Positions 24,045 through 35,562 of a stretch of DNA of 64,000 nt are shown one piece after another. The DNA is from Chelonoidis abingdonii. Taxonomy: Eukaryota > Chordata > Testudines > Testudinidae. The notes below the pieces were generated by a model. It ran no database searches, was not told where the DNA came from, and was given only the letters and a program-made list of their open reading frames with translations. The stretch spans positions 10,582,504 to 10,646,503 of the forward strand of contig NC_133777.1 of NCBI RefSeq assembly GCF_003597395.2, in the 5' to 3' direction. The position numbers and the translations under genes were made by a program. Positions within the stretch are counted from its first letter, which is position 1. Every line of letters starts with the position of its first letter.

Positions 24045-26285
24045 AATTTCAGAAAGGGGAACTACACAAAAATGAAGAAGTTAGTGAAATAGAACTTAAA
24101 AGGTACATTACCAAAAGTAAAATCTCTGCAAGCTGTGTGGAAACTTTTTAAGGACACCGTAATAGAGGCTTGACTTAAATGTGTACCCCAATTTAAAAAA
24201 ACATAGAGAACCAAAAAGAACCACTGTGGTTAAACAACAAAGTAAAAGAAGCAGTGAGAGGCAAAAAGGCATCCTCTTAAAAAGTAGAAGATAAATCCTA
24301 ATGAGGAAAATAGAAAAGAGCATAAACTCCGGCAAATGAAGTGTAAAAAAGAATTTGAAGAACACTTTTGGAGTCTTTGGCTAACTAACAGGAAACTTTT
24401 TTTTTAAATACATCAGATGCAGAAAGCTTGCTAAACAACCAGTGGGGCCAGTGTACAATTGTGATGTTAAAGGAGCACTCAAAGATAAGGCGATTGCAGA
24501 GAAACTAAATGAATTCTTTGCATTGGTCTTCGCTGTTGAAGATGTGAGGGAGATTCCCAAACCTGAGCCATTCTTTTTGGGTGACAGGTCTGAGGAACTG
24601 TCCCAAATTGAGAGGTCATTAGAGTAGGTTTGGGAACAAGTTGATAAACTAAAAAGTAATAAGTCTCCGGGACCTGATGGTATTCACCCAAGAGTTCTGA
24701 AGGAACTCAAATGTGAAATTGCAAGACTGTCATCTGTACCCATCATTTAAATCAGCTTCTGTACCAAATGACTGGAGGATAGCTAATGTGACGCCAGATT
24801 TTAGAGTGGGCTCTAGAGGTGATCCTGGCAACAACAGGACAGTAAGCCTGACTTCAGTACTGCGCAAATTGGCTGAAACTGTCATAACAAACACAATTGT
24901 CAGATACACATAGATGAACACAATTTGTTGGGAAATAGTCAACATGTTTTTTTTGTAAAGGGAAATCATGCCTCACCAATCTACTAGAATTCTTTGAGGG
25001 GGATCAACACGCGTGTGGACAAGGGAGATCCAGTGGATATAGTGTGTTTAGATTTTCGGAAAGCCTTTGACAAGGTCCCTCACCAAAGGCTCTTAAGCAA
25101 AAGAAGCAGTCATGGGATAAGGTGGAAGGTTCTCTCCTGGATTGGAAACTGGTTAAAAGATAGGAAACAAAGGGTAGGAATAAATGGTCTATTCTCAGAA
25201 TGGAGAGAAGTAAATAGTGGTGTCCCCCAGGGATCTGGGCCCAGTCCTAATTAACATTCATAAACAATCTGGAAAAAGAGGTAAACAGTGAGGTGGCGCA
25301 ATTTTTTGCAGATGATACAAAACTGCTCAAGATAGTTAAGTCCCGGGGGACTGAAGAGCTGTAGAAGGATCTTGCCAAACTGGGTGACTGGGCAACAAAA
25401 TGGCAGATGAAATTTAATGTTGATCAATGCAAAGTAATCCACAATGGAAAACATCATCCTAACCATAAGTATACAACAATGGGGTCTAAATTAGCAGTTA
25501 CCGCTCAAGAAAGAGATCTTGGAGTCATTGTGGACAGTTCTCTGAAAATAGCCACTCAATGTGCAGTGGCAGTCAAAAAAGTGAACAGAATCTTGAATCA
25601 TCAAGAAAGGGTTAGATAAGACAGAAAATATCACTGCCTCTATATAAATCCATGGTATCCACCTTGAATAGTGTGCAGATGTGGTTGCCCCATCTTAAAG
25701 ATTTATTGGAGCTGGAAAAGGTTCAGAAAAGGGCAACAAAAATGATTAGGGGTATAGAACAGCTTCTGTAAGAGGAGAGATTAATAAGACCGGGACTTTT
25801 CAGCTTGGAAAAGAGGCAACTAAGGGGGGATATGATAAAGGTCTATAAAATGAGTGGTATAGAGAAAATAAATACAGAAGTGTTATTTAAACCTTCTCAT
25901 AATACAAGAACAAGGGATCACCATATGAAATGTAATAGGTAGCAGGTTTAAAACATACGGTATTTTTTCACCAATGCACTGTCAACCTCTGGAACTCCTT
26001 GCCCGAGGGTGTTGTGAAGGCCAATACTGTAACAGGGTTCAAAAGGGAGCTAGATCGGTCAGTCAGTGGCTATTGTCCATGAATCTGTTAGCCAGTATGG
26101 GCAGGAATGGTGTCCTTAGCCTCTGTTTACCAGAAGCTGGATTGGGTGACAGGGCATGGATCACTTGATAATCTGTCTGTTCATTCCCTTTGGGGCACCT
26201 GCCATTGGCCACTGTCAGAGGACAAGATACTGGGCTTGATGGACCTTTTGGTCTGACCCAGTATGCCTGTTCTTACATTCTTATG
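24045..26285 (+). mobile_element. CR1 LINE, 5'-truncated, + strand
   Basis: This is a retroelement copy in sense orientation. It starts inside the endonuclease-to-RT linker (about 24045) and runs through the reverse transcriptase and a 3' UTR that ends 'GACCCAGTATGCCTGTTCTT' followed by ATTCTTATG at 26285. That is the CR1 tail type familiar from turtle genomes. The reading frame is broken several times, so the copy cannot make protein. The absence of a poly-A tail and the presence of a short tail repeat are typical of CR1. The length of about 2.2 kb compares with about 4.5 kb for a full CR1. Confidence 0.93.
24442..25619 (+). pseudogene. CR1 reverse transcriptase, broken
   Basis: This is the remnant of the CR1 ORF2 reverse transcriptase, which copied element RNA into DNA at the target site. 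Read in successive frames, the sequence shows 'KSPGPDGIHPRVLKEL' (about 24655), 'DWRIANV' (24770), 'LDFRKAFDKVPHQRLL' (25045), 'SGVPQGS' (25215), 'FADDTKL' (about 25305, the catalytic FADD box) and 'ERDLGVIVDSSLK' (25520). The order is that of CR1 RTs. Frameshifts or stops separate the blocks at about 24627, 24913, 25254 and 25330. The endonuclease domain is absent because of 5' truncation. An ordinary dead LINE copy with no selective role visible. Confidence 0.9.
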
Positions 26286-26355
26286 TCTCACAAATATATA
26301 TGTAAAAATTACACCTAGACTGCATTAAGAAAATTCCAGTATTAAGATTTTCCTG

Positions 26356-27309
26356 CAGTGGTCTCCACTCTTTAACACATAAGATCACTTTTTTTGAATT
26401 AATATCAACCCAGGATCTATCCCACCCCCTCCCTCCGTCACACTCGCTCTCCTCCACCCTCACTAACTTTCACCAGGGTAGGGAGGGAGTGCATGCTCTG
26501 GGCTGGGACCGCGGGGTTCAGAGTATGGGAGGGGGCTCTGGATTGAACCTGGGGCAGGGGACTGGGGTGCAAGCTCTGGGAAGGAGTTAGGTGCAGGGGT
26601 CATATGATCACATTGGACCTAATCTCCTAGAATCCACTGGACACTTCATGAGTTTTACTTTTTATTAGTGTCATTTGTGGTTTATTGTTCCAAAATCCTT
26701 CGGGGATTGTCACAAATCAGTGTAACATTCTCAGCTGTGGGGTGTGTATTGGTTGAGTCTGAGGCAGGGGGTTGGGGTGCAGGAGGGAGTGCAAGGTAGG
26801 CAAGGAGGCACTTACCACAAGCAGCTCCCAGTTTGCAGCGCAGTGGGGCTTGGGCAAGCTGCCTGCATGCTGTGGCCCCATGTTGCTCCCGGAAGCAGCT
26901 GACTGCTGGCATGTCTCCATGGCCCGGGGGGGCAGTGGGTCTCTGTGTGCTGTCCTCAGCACTGTCCCCGCAGCTCCCATTGGCCAGGAAGCAGCCAATG
27001 GGAGCTGCGGGGGCAGCAATTGTGGGCACAGGCAGTGCATGGAGACCTGCTGCCCTGCCAGGACTGCAGTGACGTGCCAGCAGCCAGTTGCTTCTGGGAA
27101 TGGCATGGGACCACAGCAGGCAGGCACCCTGCCTGAGCCCCACAACGCTAGGTCAAGCTTAGCTCCTCAATTGATTCACCTGGAGCAGCACTTAGGCAAG
27201 CTCAAAGGGATTTGGAGTCGTTCGGTCATGATCAGAAGCGACTTTTAGCAGTCTGGAGATCATGGATCAACTGGCAGAGGCTCCAGGATCGATGGGTTGG
27301 TGACCACTG
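26356..27309. mobile_element. hAT-like non-autonomous element with palindromic core
   Basis: The left end CAGTGGTCTCCACTC pairs with the right end, in reverse complement CAGTGGTCACCAACCC. The 8-bp flanks (TTTTCCTG and GTCTAGTG) match only at four positions, so the target duplication has decayed. The interior is a long inverted repeat: both strands encode similar short open frames (each with an 'ACCGPM' tract). The centre is a perfect 19-bp palindrome. Motifs such as 'GATCGATGGGTTGGTGACC' at the right end are those of a family common in turtles and crocodilians. No transposase is present. Confidence 0.75.
26966..27012. repeat. Perfect 19-bp inverted repeat, 9-bp loop
   Basis: CCCCGCAGCTCCCATTGGC (26966-26984) and its exact reverse complement (26994-27012) flank a 9-bp spacer. 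The arms include a CCAAT-box core (ATTGG on one arm, CCAAT on the other). It is the symmetry centre of the hAT-like element. Confidence 0.95.
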
Positions 27310-27383
27310 GTCTAGTGCATGTGGCTAGTTAGTGTGTGGCAAGCCAGGTTGTCAGTATACAGCATACTGACTGGCGCTGTAGA

Positions 27384-27507
27384 CTAGAGTGAACAGACAG
27401 CAAATGTGAAAAATTAGGACAGGGAGTCGGGGGTAATAGGAGCCTATATAAGAAAGACCTAAAAATTGGGACTCCCTCTATAAACTAGGGACATCTGGTC
27501 CCCCTAG
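27384..27507. mobile_element. Short TIR element (CTAGGGTGACCAGA type)
   Basis: The left end CTAGAGTGAACAGACAG pairs with the right end, in reverse complement CTAGGGGGACCAGATGTCCC. The inside reads 'GGGGGTAATAGGAGCCTATA' followed by 'AAAAATTGGGACTCCC'. I recognise this arrangement as a short repeat widespread in turtles and crocodilians. About 124 bp, non-coding. Confidence 0.65.
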
Positions 27508-28664
27508 TGTGGACCCTGCTGCTGTACACTAGGAGCTTGAAATTGAACTATGTCAAGGTACATTACAGAGCTTTTAGCCCTCAGTGGAAGAGTCTACACA
27601 GCCACTTTGTGTGGCAAGCTACTGCATTATACATTCATGCCTAGCTTTCCATTTATTAATTTGCCATATTGACAAGCCCTGACTTGTCACTCCTGTGCAC
27701 TCAATGACCTGTGACAAGGCTCTCTGTTCTGATGCCCAGTCCTGGCCTAGAGCAGCAATTGCAGGGAAGGTCCTCCTGAGACCAGTAGCCCTGAGCTGAA
27801 GCATTCTTCATTACTCTGGAGATGCAGATTGCAGTCTGCTTAGCCCTAAGTGCTGTGAGGGGGTGGCGCATGTGGAGACCACATGGAGTCTTTGGAGACT
27901 GGCTGTTAAATCGTAAAGTCTCTACTGAGCATGTGTGAACTGCAGCCTTTTTTAAGGCTTAATGCCTGGCCAAATTTGGGTGGATTTTCACAGGAGCAGC
28001 GAAAGGTGCATCCCTGTGGCCCACAGGCCCTAAATCTATGTTCCTCAACTTCGTTCTTGGCAACAACTGAATCCTTTTGGCTAAATCTTTCCAAAAGAAA
28101 GTTCAGCTTCAAGTAGACACTGTGCTGGGCAAACTTCAATGTAAACAGTTTGGCAAAGTTATAAGCTACTGAAAAAACAATGGGAGTGTTGGGCAACCTT
28201 AGTAGGTAGCACACCCAGCCCTGCCTATAAATAGCTATAAACCTAGGGAAATGTGTTCAAGCAGCACTCAGCGGTGAAGATATACCCTGAAAAACGGATG
28301 CTGCATCGGAAGGAAACGTTTCCAAAGAAACTACCAAAACACATGGTGAAGGATTTTATTCTCCACAGCATCCCTCTGAGGCATCTTTGAAAGTGTTAGC
28401 CTGTTACTGGATTAGCATCACAAGGGCAGCTTGAAGCTGTGCAGATAAGAGCAGAGTGTTTCCCTCCGAAATTATAATCAAGTGATTTATAAATCTGCTG
28501 TCTTGTACATTTTCATGCCCTTACTGAATAGAGAAGCTGGGGCTGCTTGAAAATATAGATTCCTCTTTGCACCAGCATATTGCAGAAGGATTTTATTGGA
28601 GTCCAAAATGGGTTGGGTGCAGAGACTGAAGTTAGTGCTAGCAGTGCTTGCAACAAGAGGTAGC

Positions 28665-28704
<40 letters not shown>

Positions 28705-30568
28705 TTGCTTTAACTGAAGCAAAAAAATACAAAAATGCACCCTTGTTTATGCTCTATTTTGACAAACTACTTCTACTACAATAGAGAAGTTGTATGTTCT
28801 AGGCATTCTTCCTCTCATTTGGGCGATTACCTTGGGAAGTTCACCTTTTGTCTTTTAAAGACCATATAGATACAGAATTTCTGTTTTAAAACCAACAAAC
28901 TGTAGGGCTGATGGATAATTTTTGATCAAGAGAATTTTCTTTTCTTTGGGGGGAGAAGGGAGTACAGTTTGGATGGTTCACTTTACTTGTAAAGTCCATA
29001 GCTAAGAGACTTACTATTGCCAATTTCTTTTGCAAGCTGAGTAGTTTTGAGTACTGCAGAAGTAGAGCTTTTTCAAAATGTAAAAGTTGATGAAAACAAA
29101 TCTTTTCTGGTTTATGAGCCATGCAGCCCCATCGTAGAACAGTTTTGGTTCTGTGCAGTCCTACCTCTGCCCCCTGTGTGTAAATTAAAATGGTCCTGTA
29201 AACAATCATATTCCACTTCTCTACAATAGACTAGTATTTTTTTCACAACTTCTAAATGGTTCAGTCTATGTACTCTTGTCCATGCTAGACAGGACACAAG
29301 TCAGCTTTATAAAAAGCACACCGTAACCCTTCTTGGATAACATACAACAGAGTAATGTTGAAAACTTGATGCTATGCGTAGGCTACTGAGGATTCCAGTT
29401 CAGTTAGCTCCCTAACTAGCTGTCTCAGCCATTGAACTGCACTTGAGTAAGGTTGTACTGTTTTGTAATCTTTACACATTTGCTTTTTGATCAAACAACT
29501 AAGATATTCTATAAGAAGTCAAAGCCAATAAAAATATACTGGACCATTTATGATAGTGAAATTTGGTTTAAGTATAATATAAAGATGCTACAGATATCTA
29601 AGGGTGTAGAGAAAATGGTACCTGAGTAACAGCATGTGACGAGTCCTGTAACTTATACACACAAGGTGACATAGTTCATGCTGAATGAAAATTGAATTAT
29701 CCTTTCCTGATTCTCTTTACAATCTCAACAGTTCTCTTTATGGAATTCTTATGTATGTATCGTTCACAGTGTGGCACTTTATGAGAGTGGCGGTTGGTTT
29801 GTTTTTAAGACCAGGTCAATACATTGAACAGTTTACCATTAGGTACTTTAGTGGCATCTCAGGTTTAACTCTCAGGAGATGTCCCTGATATGATACACTG
29901 ATTATAAATGTCCTGGTTCAGAGCTAGGGCTCCTAGGTGCTATGATACAAATGTCACTTCCGTAGTACCCTCTCTCAGATAAAATCAATACCAAAACTTA
30001 GCTTTGGGCTGAGCTAATCCTCTACTAAAGAGCACATCTTAGAGCTGTGTGTTTATAATTGGGAAGCAAGATGACATTTGATGGAAGAGATTGTTGGGGC
30101 CATCTCCTCTTAATTATGAGTTTGTCTAGTAACCTGACTGTGAACTTGTATGTTTCTGCGGGATTGTTGCAACGTCAGTGCTCTGAACCTGTTGGGACAC
30201 ATTTTTGGTCTTGTGTGTAAATAACCAACCAGTGTTACTGAACAATCTTAGACAAGGCCTGTAGCTCATCACCATACCATGGTTTTTACTTGTCTATATA
30301 GGCAAGACCTTGCAGTGTGAAGACCACGTTATGCCTCCCGTTACTGTACATTTGCTTGTGCAGATAAGCCCTAAAACTGAGGATAAGAGGAGATTCTGGA
30401 GTTAGGGGATAGGGAAAGAAACTCTGCTTTCTGAGGAGTTACTTACTAGTGAGAGGCACAGTTTAGTGGCCTGAATGGAGAGCTGGGAATTTGACTTCTA
30501 ATCCTAGCTCTAACACTGAATACCTCTTGACATAAGGGAAGCCAAGGCACAGAGCTTCTAGATCAATA
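27508..30568. other. Unique non-coding DNA, no gene seen
   Basis: No open frame with recognisable content. Contains a 34-nt T homopolymer at 28667-28700. Otherwise AT-rich sequence like the rest of the unique regions. Confidence 0.55.
28667..28700. repeat. (T)34 homopolymer
   Basis: Uninterrupted run of 34 T. There is no LINE or SINE body next to it that I can recognise, so it is either a slippage product or the tail of a very old insertion. Confidence 0.9.
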
Positions 30569-31600
30569 CAGTAACTCCTCACTTAATGTTGTTTTGAAGT
30601 TATGTCGCTGCTCCATTAGGGAACATACTCGTTTAAAGTTGTGTGATGCTTCTTTATAACATCGTTTGGCTGACTTCTTTTTTTTTTTTTTTTTACAAGG
30701 GAGCATTGCACAAGTTCCCCTTCGCTGCCGCTGCCGCCACCTCCCCCTCCCCTCCCTCCCAGTGCTTCCCCTGCTGCCAAACAGCTGTTTGACAGCACTC
30801 AAGACTTCCTGGGAGGGAGGAAATGGGGAAGCTTCCCCCCTCCCACCTGCCCCCGCCCCCTGGCAGGGCCGCCCAGAACTTAGGGGCTGCAGGGCCCTGG
30901 GTTAAGGGGGCCCCGGGCCCCTGGCCTGCAGCTCTAAAGCCCCTTTCAGAATGTGGCCCTGTGAGCATGGGCCAGAGGACTCGGGAGGAGCAGGGGCAGC
31001 CAGTGGCCGGAGAGAAGTGGAACTTTGAAGGAGAAGAGTGCTGCTTCTCTTGGGCTGCTGGCTGTGCGGCTGCCCCTGCTCCTCCTGAGTCCTCTGGCCC
31101 GTGCTCGCAGGGCCGCGTTCTGAAAGGGGCTTTAGAGCTGCAGGCCAGGGCCCCCTTAGCCCTGTAGCCCCTAAAGCCTCTGCATTCCCAGTGGCCTTAC
31201 CTGCCAGGGGGAGGGGGGAAGCTCCCAGAATCATGGCCATGGGGGTGTGTCATGCTGTGCAGAGCCACCTGCACACCCCCTGCACCAAACAGGAGCTGCC
31301 CCAGCTAAGTGCTCTGCACCTCCTGCCTGCCCCAGCCCTGAGTCTCCTCCCGCACCCTAACTCCCTCCCAGACCCTGCACCTCCAGCCCTGAGCCCCAGG
31401 GGTAAGCCAGGGACACCTCCCCACCACTGTACAGTACTGCACAGTATATAATGCCTTTTGTCTGCTCCAAGAAATTTCTTTGGAACCTAACCCCCTGTGT
31501 TTACATTAAATCTTATAGGAAAATTGGATTAGGTTTTAACATTGATTCACTTAAGTTGTATTTTTCAGGAACATAGCTAATGTTAAGTGAGGAGTTACTG
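30569..31600. mobile_element. Tigger/pogo-like (Tc1-Mariner) non-autonomous element
   Basis: The left end CAGTAACTCCTCACTTAATG and the right end, in reverse complement CAGTAACTCCTCACTTAACA, match over 18 bp. TA lies immediately outside both ends (30567-30568 and 31601-31602), as in Tc1/Mariner insertions. CAGT-initial ends followed by a CCTC(A/G) motif are typical of Tigger/pogo MITEs. The body holds poly-T (30670) and a GC-rich inverted repeat. There is no transposase. Confidence 0.8.
30882..31175. repeat. Long inverted repeat nested in Tigger-like element
   Basis: Arms of about 110-120 bp at 30882-31001 and 31068-31175 are around 90% complementary by eye. They share 'GGCCTGCAGCTCTAAAGCCC' and 'GGGCCAGAGGACTC', separated by a 66-bp loop. 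It explains the similar open frames on both strands here. It is either a second MITE inserted into the first or the natural core of the family. Confidence 0.85.
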
Positions 31601-33490
31601 TACAGTGAAGGAATTATTGTACACAATGCACTTTGACAGTGAAGTGCTAAACATTTACTTTGGTAGTCTGGTAGCTAGGACCTGGCATGAGTGTGGTTTC
31701 TCACTAAATCAGTGGCAAGCTGATGAATCTCTCCTTTCTTCCTCAAGGAAGAGATGGATGTATTGTGGAGCTATGCTTTATGTACCTTTCTCATGACAAG
31801 TGGGGCTTCAGTGTTTGATTGGAGGAAGCCGTTGGTGTTCTGAGTGAAGTGTCAAATGCTCCTTTGGAGTGGTTTATCTTTCAATCAATAAGGAAAATGT
31901 AGAAAACAAGCTGGTATTATGAAAAGCTTCCTGAACAATTTCTGCCATTACAAAACAAAGTGGTTTTACTTTTTAGCTATCGTAGAAAACCGCACTTCTG
32001 GACTTGGCATGTACACTTGTTTCCTACTTTTTGTGGGTTTCTCTTCTGAACTCGGAAGTGCAGCTGAAGTGGTAAAGTCAGTGGAACAAACCATTATACT
32101 ATCAATGACAGGCGCTTTTAGTTTCTGGTTACACTTGTTGAGGCTTTTTTGTGTGGGCTAGAGAGTTCCTGTCAGACAAGGAGTACTCCTGGTAAGAAGC
32201 AAGGATCAGTGTGCTCCTTTCTGACCTATTCTCCCTTCTGTCCCTGCATCTCATTCCTCTAAATGAAGGGCCACACTTGTCGCATACTTGTTTACATGTT
32301 ATAAATGACAACACAATAGTAGCTCTTAGAACAGTTCTCCTCTCCCTGTCTTGTGGTGTGTTAAATAGTCACAAGAAAACCCAGCATGTCTACAAAGAGC
32401 GCTGCTGCTGCTCCTCCTCCTGTATGTGGTGCTTAAAGCCCTGGCAACCATAAGGGATGACAGCACTGGTAGAACAACCCATGAACTGTGGAAGCTCATC
32501 TTGGCTCTGCCAGGAGTGTTCTGAAAGTATACATACAAATTCTGTATTTGAACTGTTCTTAATGCACAGCTGTCTGAGTAGCTGCCAGATTTGTACATCA
32601 TGAAGTAAACCTTCACGTAGGTGGATACACTCACTGTCACGCAGGCCTTGTGGGTGCATGCACGCATCTGCAGATCAGTAGGGGTTACTAAAGCTTCTGA
32701 AGTGATAAGATCGTATATAACGGTGGCTCCCTTGTGCCTTCATATTATAGGTTTATTTTGTGAGAGTGTTGGATTGATGCATTTCACTTAGTCTTCATGA
32801 TCTGTTCTCTCAGTACTAGACTACTTGCCCTGCTCTATTATGCTCCTGATCTCTGTACGAACACTGTTGCTGTGCTCCAAACAACTTGTTTTAGGCCCTC
32901 TTCCCACCTCTGTATGGCTGCCCTTAGAAGCGTGCAAAGCAAGCACTAATACAGCTGCCACCTCCCTCTGTGTGGGGAGTGGTGATGGTGAATATCCCCC
33001 ATTCTGTGACTTTCCTGAAGTCATGAGTCTTGACTCCACTTATTCTCAAAACTAGAGTGCACTCTCTGTTCGGTGGGTTTCTGTTGCTGTGATTCTGGCT
33101 GTATGCTGCAGCTTGTTGCTGAGTTGCACCTCTAAAAGAGTCATGAGCTCGAAAAGAAGATGCAGGACTAAGAGGTAGGTCTAGCCTATCCATCTCAGTA
33201 AAAAAATTTTTGTTTTCCAGCCCTGTGTACCAATAGACACTTCAGGCCTGATAAATATTTTCAGTCTTATTTCTTTTCTACTTTGCTGTCCCGGGAACTG
33301 AATTTTGGGAAGAAATACTGATATATAAAGAATCAGATGTTTTCTTGAGGACCAACTTGGAGGAGCCTGGGCAGGAATGGTCTAATTTTGAGACTGCCTC
33401 TGAGACCAAAACCAGTTTGTTTATAAAACGTTAGGGAGAAATTTAAAATCTAACTGTGGAGGGAGCAGCCTTTCAAATAGGCTAGGAGTA
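31601..33490. other. Unique non-coding DNA, no gene seen
   Basis: No recognisable element or exon. A few short random frames, for example 32326-32667 on the minus strand, show no domain. Confidence 0.55.
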
Positions 33491-33844
33491 TTAGGCCTGG
33501 TCTACACTACGCGTTTAAACTGATTTAACGCTGCACCCGTCCACACAACGAGGCCCTTTATATCGATATAAGGGGCTCTTTAAACTGGTTTCTGTACTCC
33601 TCCCTGACAAGAGGAGTAGCGCTGAAATCGGTATTACCATATTGGATTAGGGTTAGTGTGGCCACAAATGGACAGTATTGGCCTCTGGGCGGTATCCCAC
33701 AGTGCACCATTGTGACTGCTCTGGACAGCAATCGGAACTCGGATGCACTGGCCAGGTAAACTGGAAAAGCCCCGTGAAATTTGAATTTCATTTCCTGTTT
33801 GCCCAGCATGGAGCTCTGATCAGCACAGGTGCGATGCAGTCCCA

Positions 33845-34010
33845 AATCCAAAAAGAGCTCCAGCATGGACCGTACGGGAGATACTGGATCTGATATCTGT
33901 ATAAGGAGATAAATCTGTTCTATCACGTCTCCTTTACAGAAGACGAAATGAGAGAGCTTTTGAAAAAATCTCCAGGCTGATAGACAGAGGCCACAGCACA
34001 GTGCTGTGTG
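33845..34010 (+). pseudogene. Myb/SANT-like DNA-binding domain N-terminus, broken
   Basis: PIF/Harbinger elements carry a second gene for a Myb/SANT-like protein that helps the transposase bind DNA and enter the nucleus. Here the frame from 33845 reads 'KRAPAWTVREILDLISV' before a stop at 33902-33904. This corresponds to the first helix region of MSANTD-type proteins, with its conserved Trp. In another frame the sequence goes on to 'FEKIS'-like and 'DRGH'-like positions near 33955-33985. A one-base loss after the upstream ATG (33834) puts the start out of frame. Dead copy; only the first half of the domain remains. Confidence 0.75.
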
Positions 34011-34684
34011 ACAAGTGTAACAGAAAGCCAAAGAATCAAATGGACGCTCAGGGAGGGAGGGAGGGAGTACTGAGGACTCCAGCTATCCCGCAGTCTCCGA
34101 AAAGTATTTGCATTCTTGGCTGACCTCCCAATGCCTGTAGGGTCAAACACATTGTCCAGGGTGTTTCAGGGTATATGTCATCAATTTACCCCCTCTCCCC
34201 GGCCCCGTGAAAGAAAAGGGGGAAAAAATCGTTTCTTGACTTTGTCACCCTATGTCTACTGCATGCTGCTGATAGAGGCGGTGCTGCGGCAATGAATAGC
34301 AGCATCATCTCCCCTCCCCTCCCCTCCCCTCCCTGGTGGCAGACGGTACAATATGACTGCTATCCGTCATTGTCATCAGCCCGTGAGTGCTCCTGGCTGG
34401 CCTCAGGTGAGGTTGGCCAGGGGCTACTGGGTAAAAATAGGAATGATTCCCGATAGATGGTACAGAATGGCTGGTAACCATCCTCCTCATAGCAACTGGG
34501 GGCTGAGTTACATCAGCCCCCCCCTTTCATGTGTAAAGAGAAGATTCTGTACTGCCTGGACTGTCATAGCAGCTGGAGGCTGCCTCCCCCTCATTTTATC
34601 TCACTAAAAACTCAGTGTTTCTTATTCCTGCATTCTTTATTATTTCATCACACAAATGGGGGGGACCCTGCAATGGTAGCCCAG

Positions 34685-34770
34685 GAGGGTTGGGGGAGGA
34701 GGGAAGCAACGGGTGGGGTTGTTGCAGGGGCACCCCCTAAAGTGGCATGCAGCTCATCATTTCTGCGGGA
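34685..34770 (-). pseudogene. Myb/SANT-like domain end fragment, antisense
   Basis: On the minus strand, 'CRNDELHATLGGAP' followed by a TTP-rich segment matches the conserved 'FYDELHAILGG' end of turtle Myb/SANT-like (MSANTD-type) transposon proteins. It lies on the strand opposite the N-terminal fragment at 33845, so the two halves of one domain point towards each other within a single element. Confidence 0.7.
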
Positions 34771-35562
34771 TCTGACATGGAGCAGTTGTGCTCTCTGGTT
34801 CTCTGATACACTGGTTCTCTAGTACACTTGCCCCATATTCTAGGCAGGACTGAATCTATTTTTGGATAAACCATAAAGGAGGGATTGACTCGGGGTGTCA
34901 TTCCCATTTTTGTCTTTGTGCCCCTGTCCGACCTCAGCGAAGGTCAGCCAAGAGCACCCATGACAGCAGCAGATGGTACAGAAGACAGCAGCAGACATGT
35001 AACGACACGACTGATAACTGTCATCTCATCGCCAATTTACAGGCACGGCAGCAGTACAGAACGATGGTAACCATCTCTGCTACCTTGCAATGGCAAATGA
35101 ATGCTACTATGTAGCACTGCAGTTCCGCCTCTGTCAGCGGCATCCATACACACATGGGTGACAGTGACAAAAGGCAAAACAGGCTCCATGGTTGCCATGC
35201 TATGGCATCTGCCAGGGCAATCCAGGGAAAAAGTGCGCGAAATGATTGTCTGTCTGCCGTTGCTTTCACGGAGGAAGGAATGAGTGACAACATTTACCCA
35301 GAATCACCAACGACACTGTTTTTGCACCATCATGCATTGGGATCTCCACCCAGAATTCCAATGGGCGGGGGCGACTGCGGGAACTATGGGATAGCTGCCC
35401 ACAGTGCAATGCTCCGGAAATCGATGCTAGCCTCGGTACATGGATGCACACCGCCAAATTAATGTGCTTAGTGTAGCTGCGTGCACTCGACTTTATACAA
35501 TCTGTTTTACAAAACCGGTTTATGTAAAATCAGAATAATCCTGTAGTGTAGACATATCCTTA

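Larger units (their letters stand above)
33494..35559. mobile_element. Mosaic PIF/Harbinger element, exact TTA duplication (copy 1)
   Basis: The left end GGCCTGGTCTACACTACGCG pairs with the right end, in reverse complement GGATATGTCTACACTACAGG. TTA flanks both ends (33491-33493 and 35560-35562), the target-site signature of PIF/Harbinger. The left part carries a broken Myb/SANT N-terminus on + (33845). The right part, read on -, carries a different Myb/SANT segment (34685-34770). A (CCCCT)n run sits at about 34311-34332. No DDE transposase is recognisable. The 2,066-bp copy looks like an internally rearranged non-autonomous derivative of an element that once encoded both proteins. Confidence 0.85.

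Noticed and set aside
27001..27140. CpG-island promoter reading of the GC-rich hAT core
   Set aside because: GC content is explained by the transposon family and there is no initiator, exon or splice site nearby.
26772..27248. 158-codon open frame on + and 153-codon frame on -
   Set aside because: Both are products of the palindromic hAT-like core. The two strands encode related peptides because the DNA is an inverted repeat.
33558..34031. 157-codon minus-strand frame across Harbinger copy 1
   Set aside because: It is the antisense of the left end and of the Myb/SANT fragment. The coding similarity is on the other strand.
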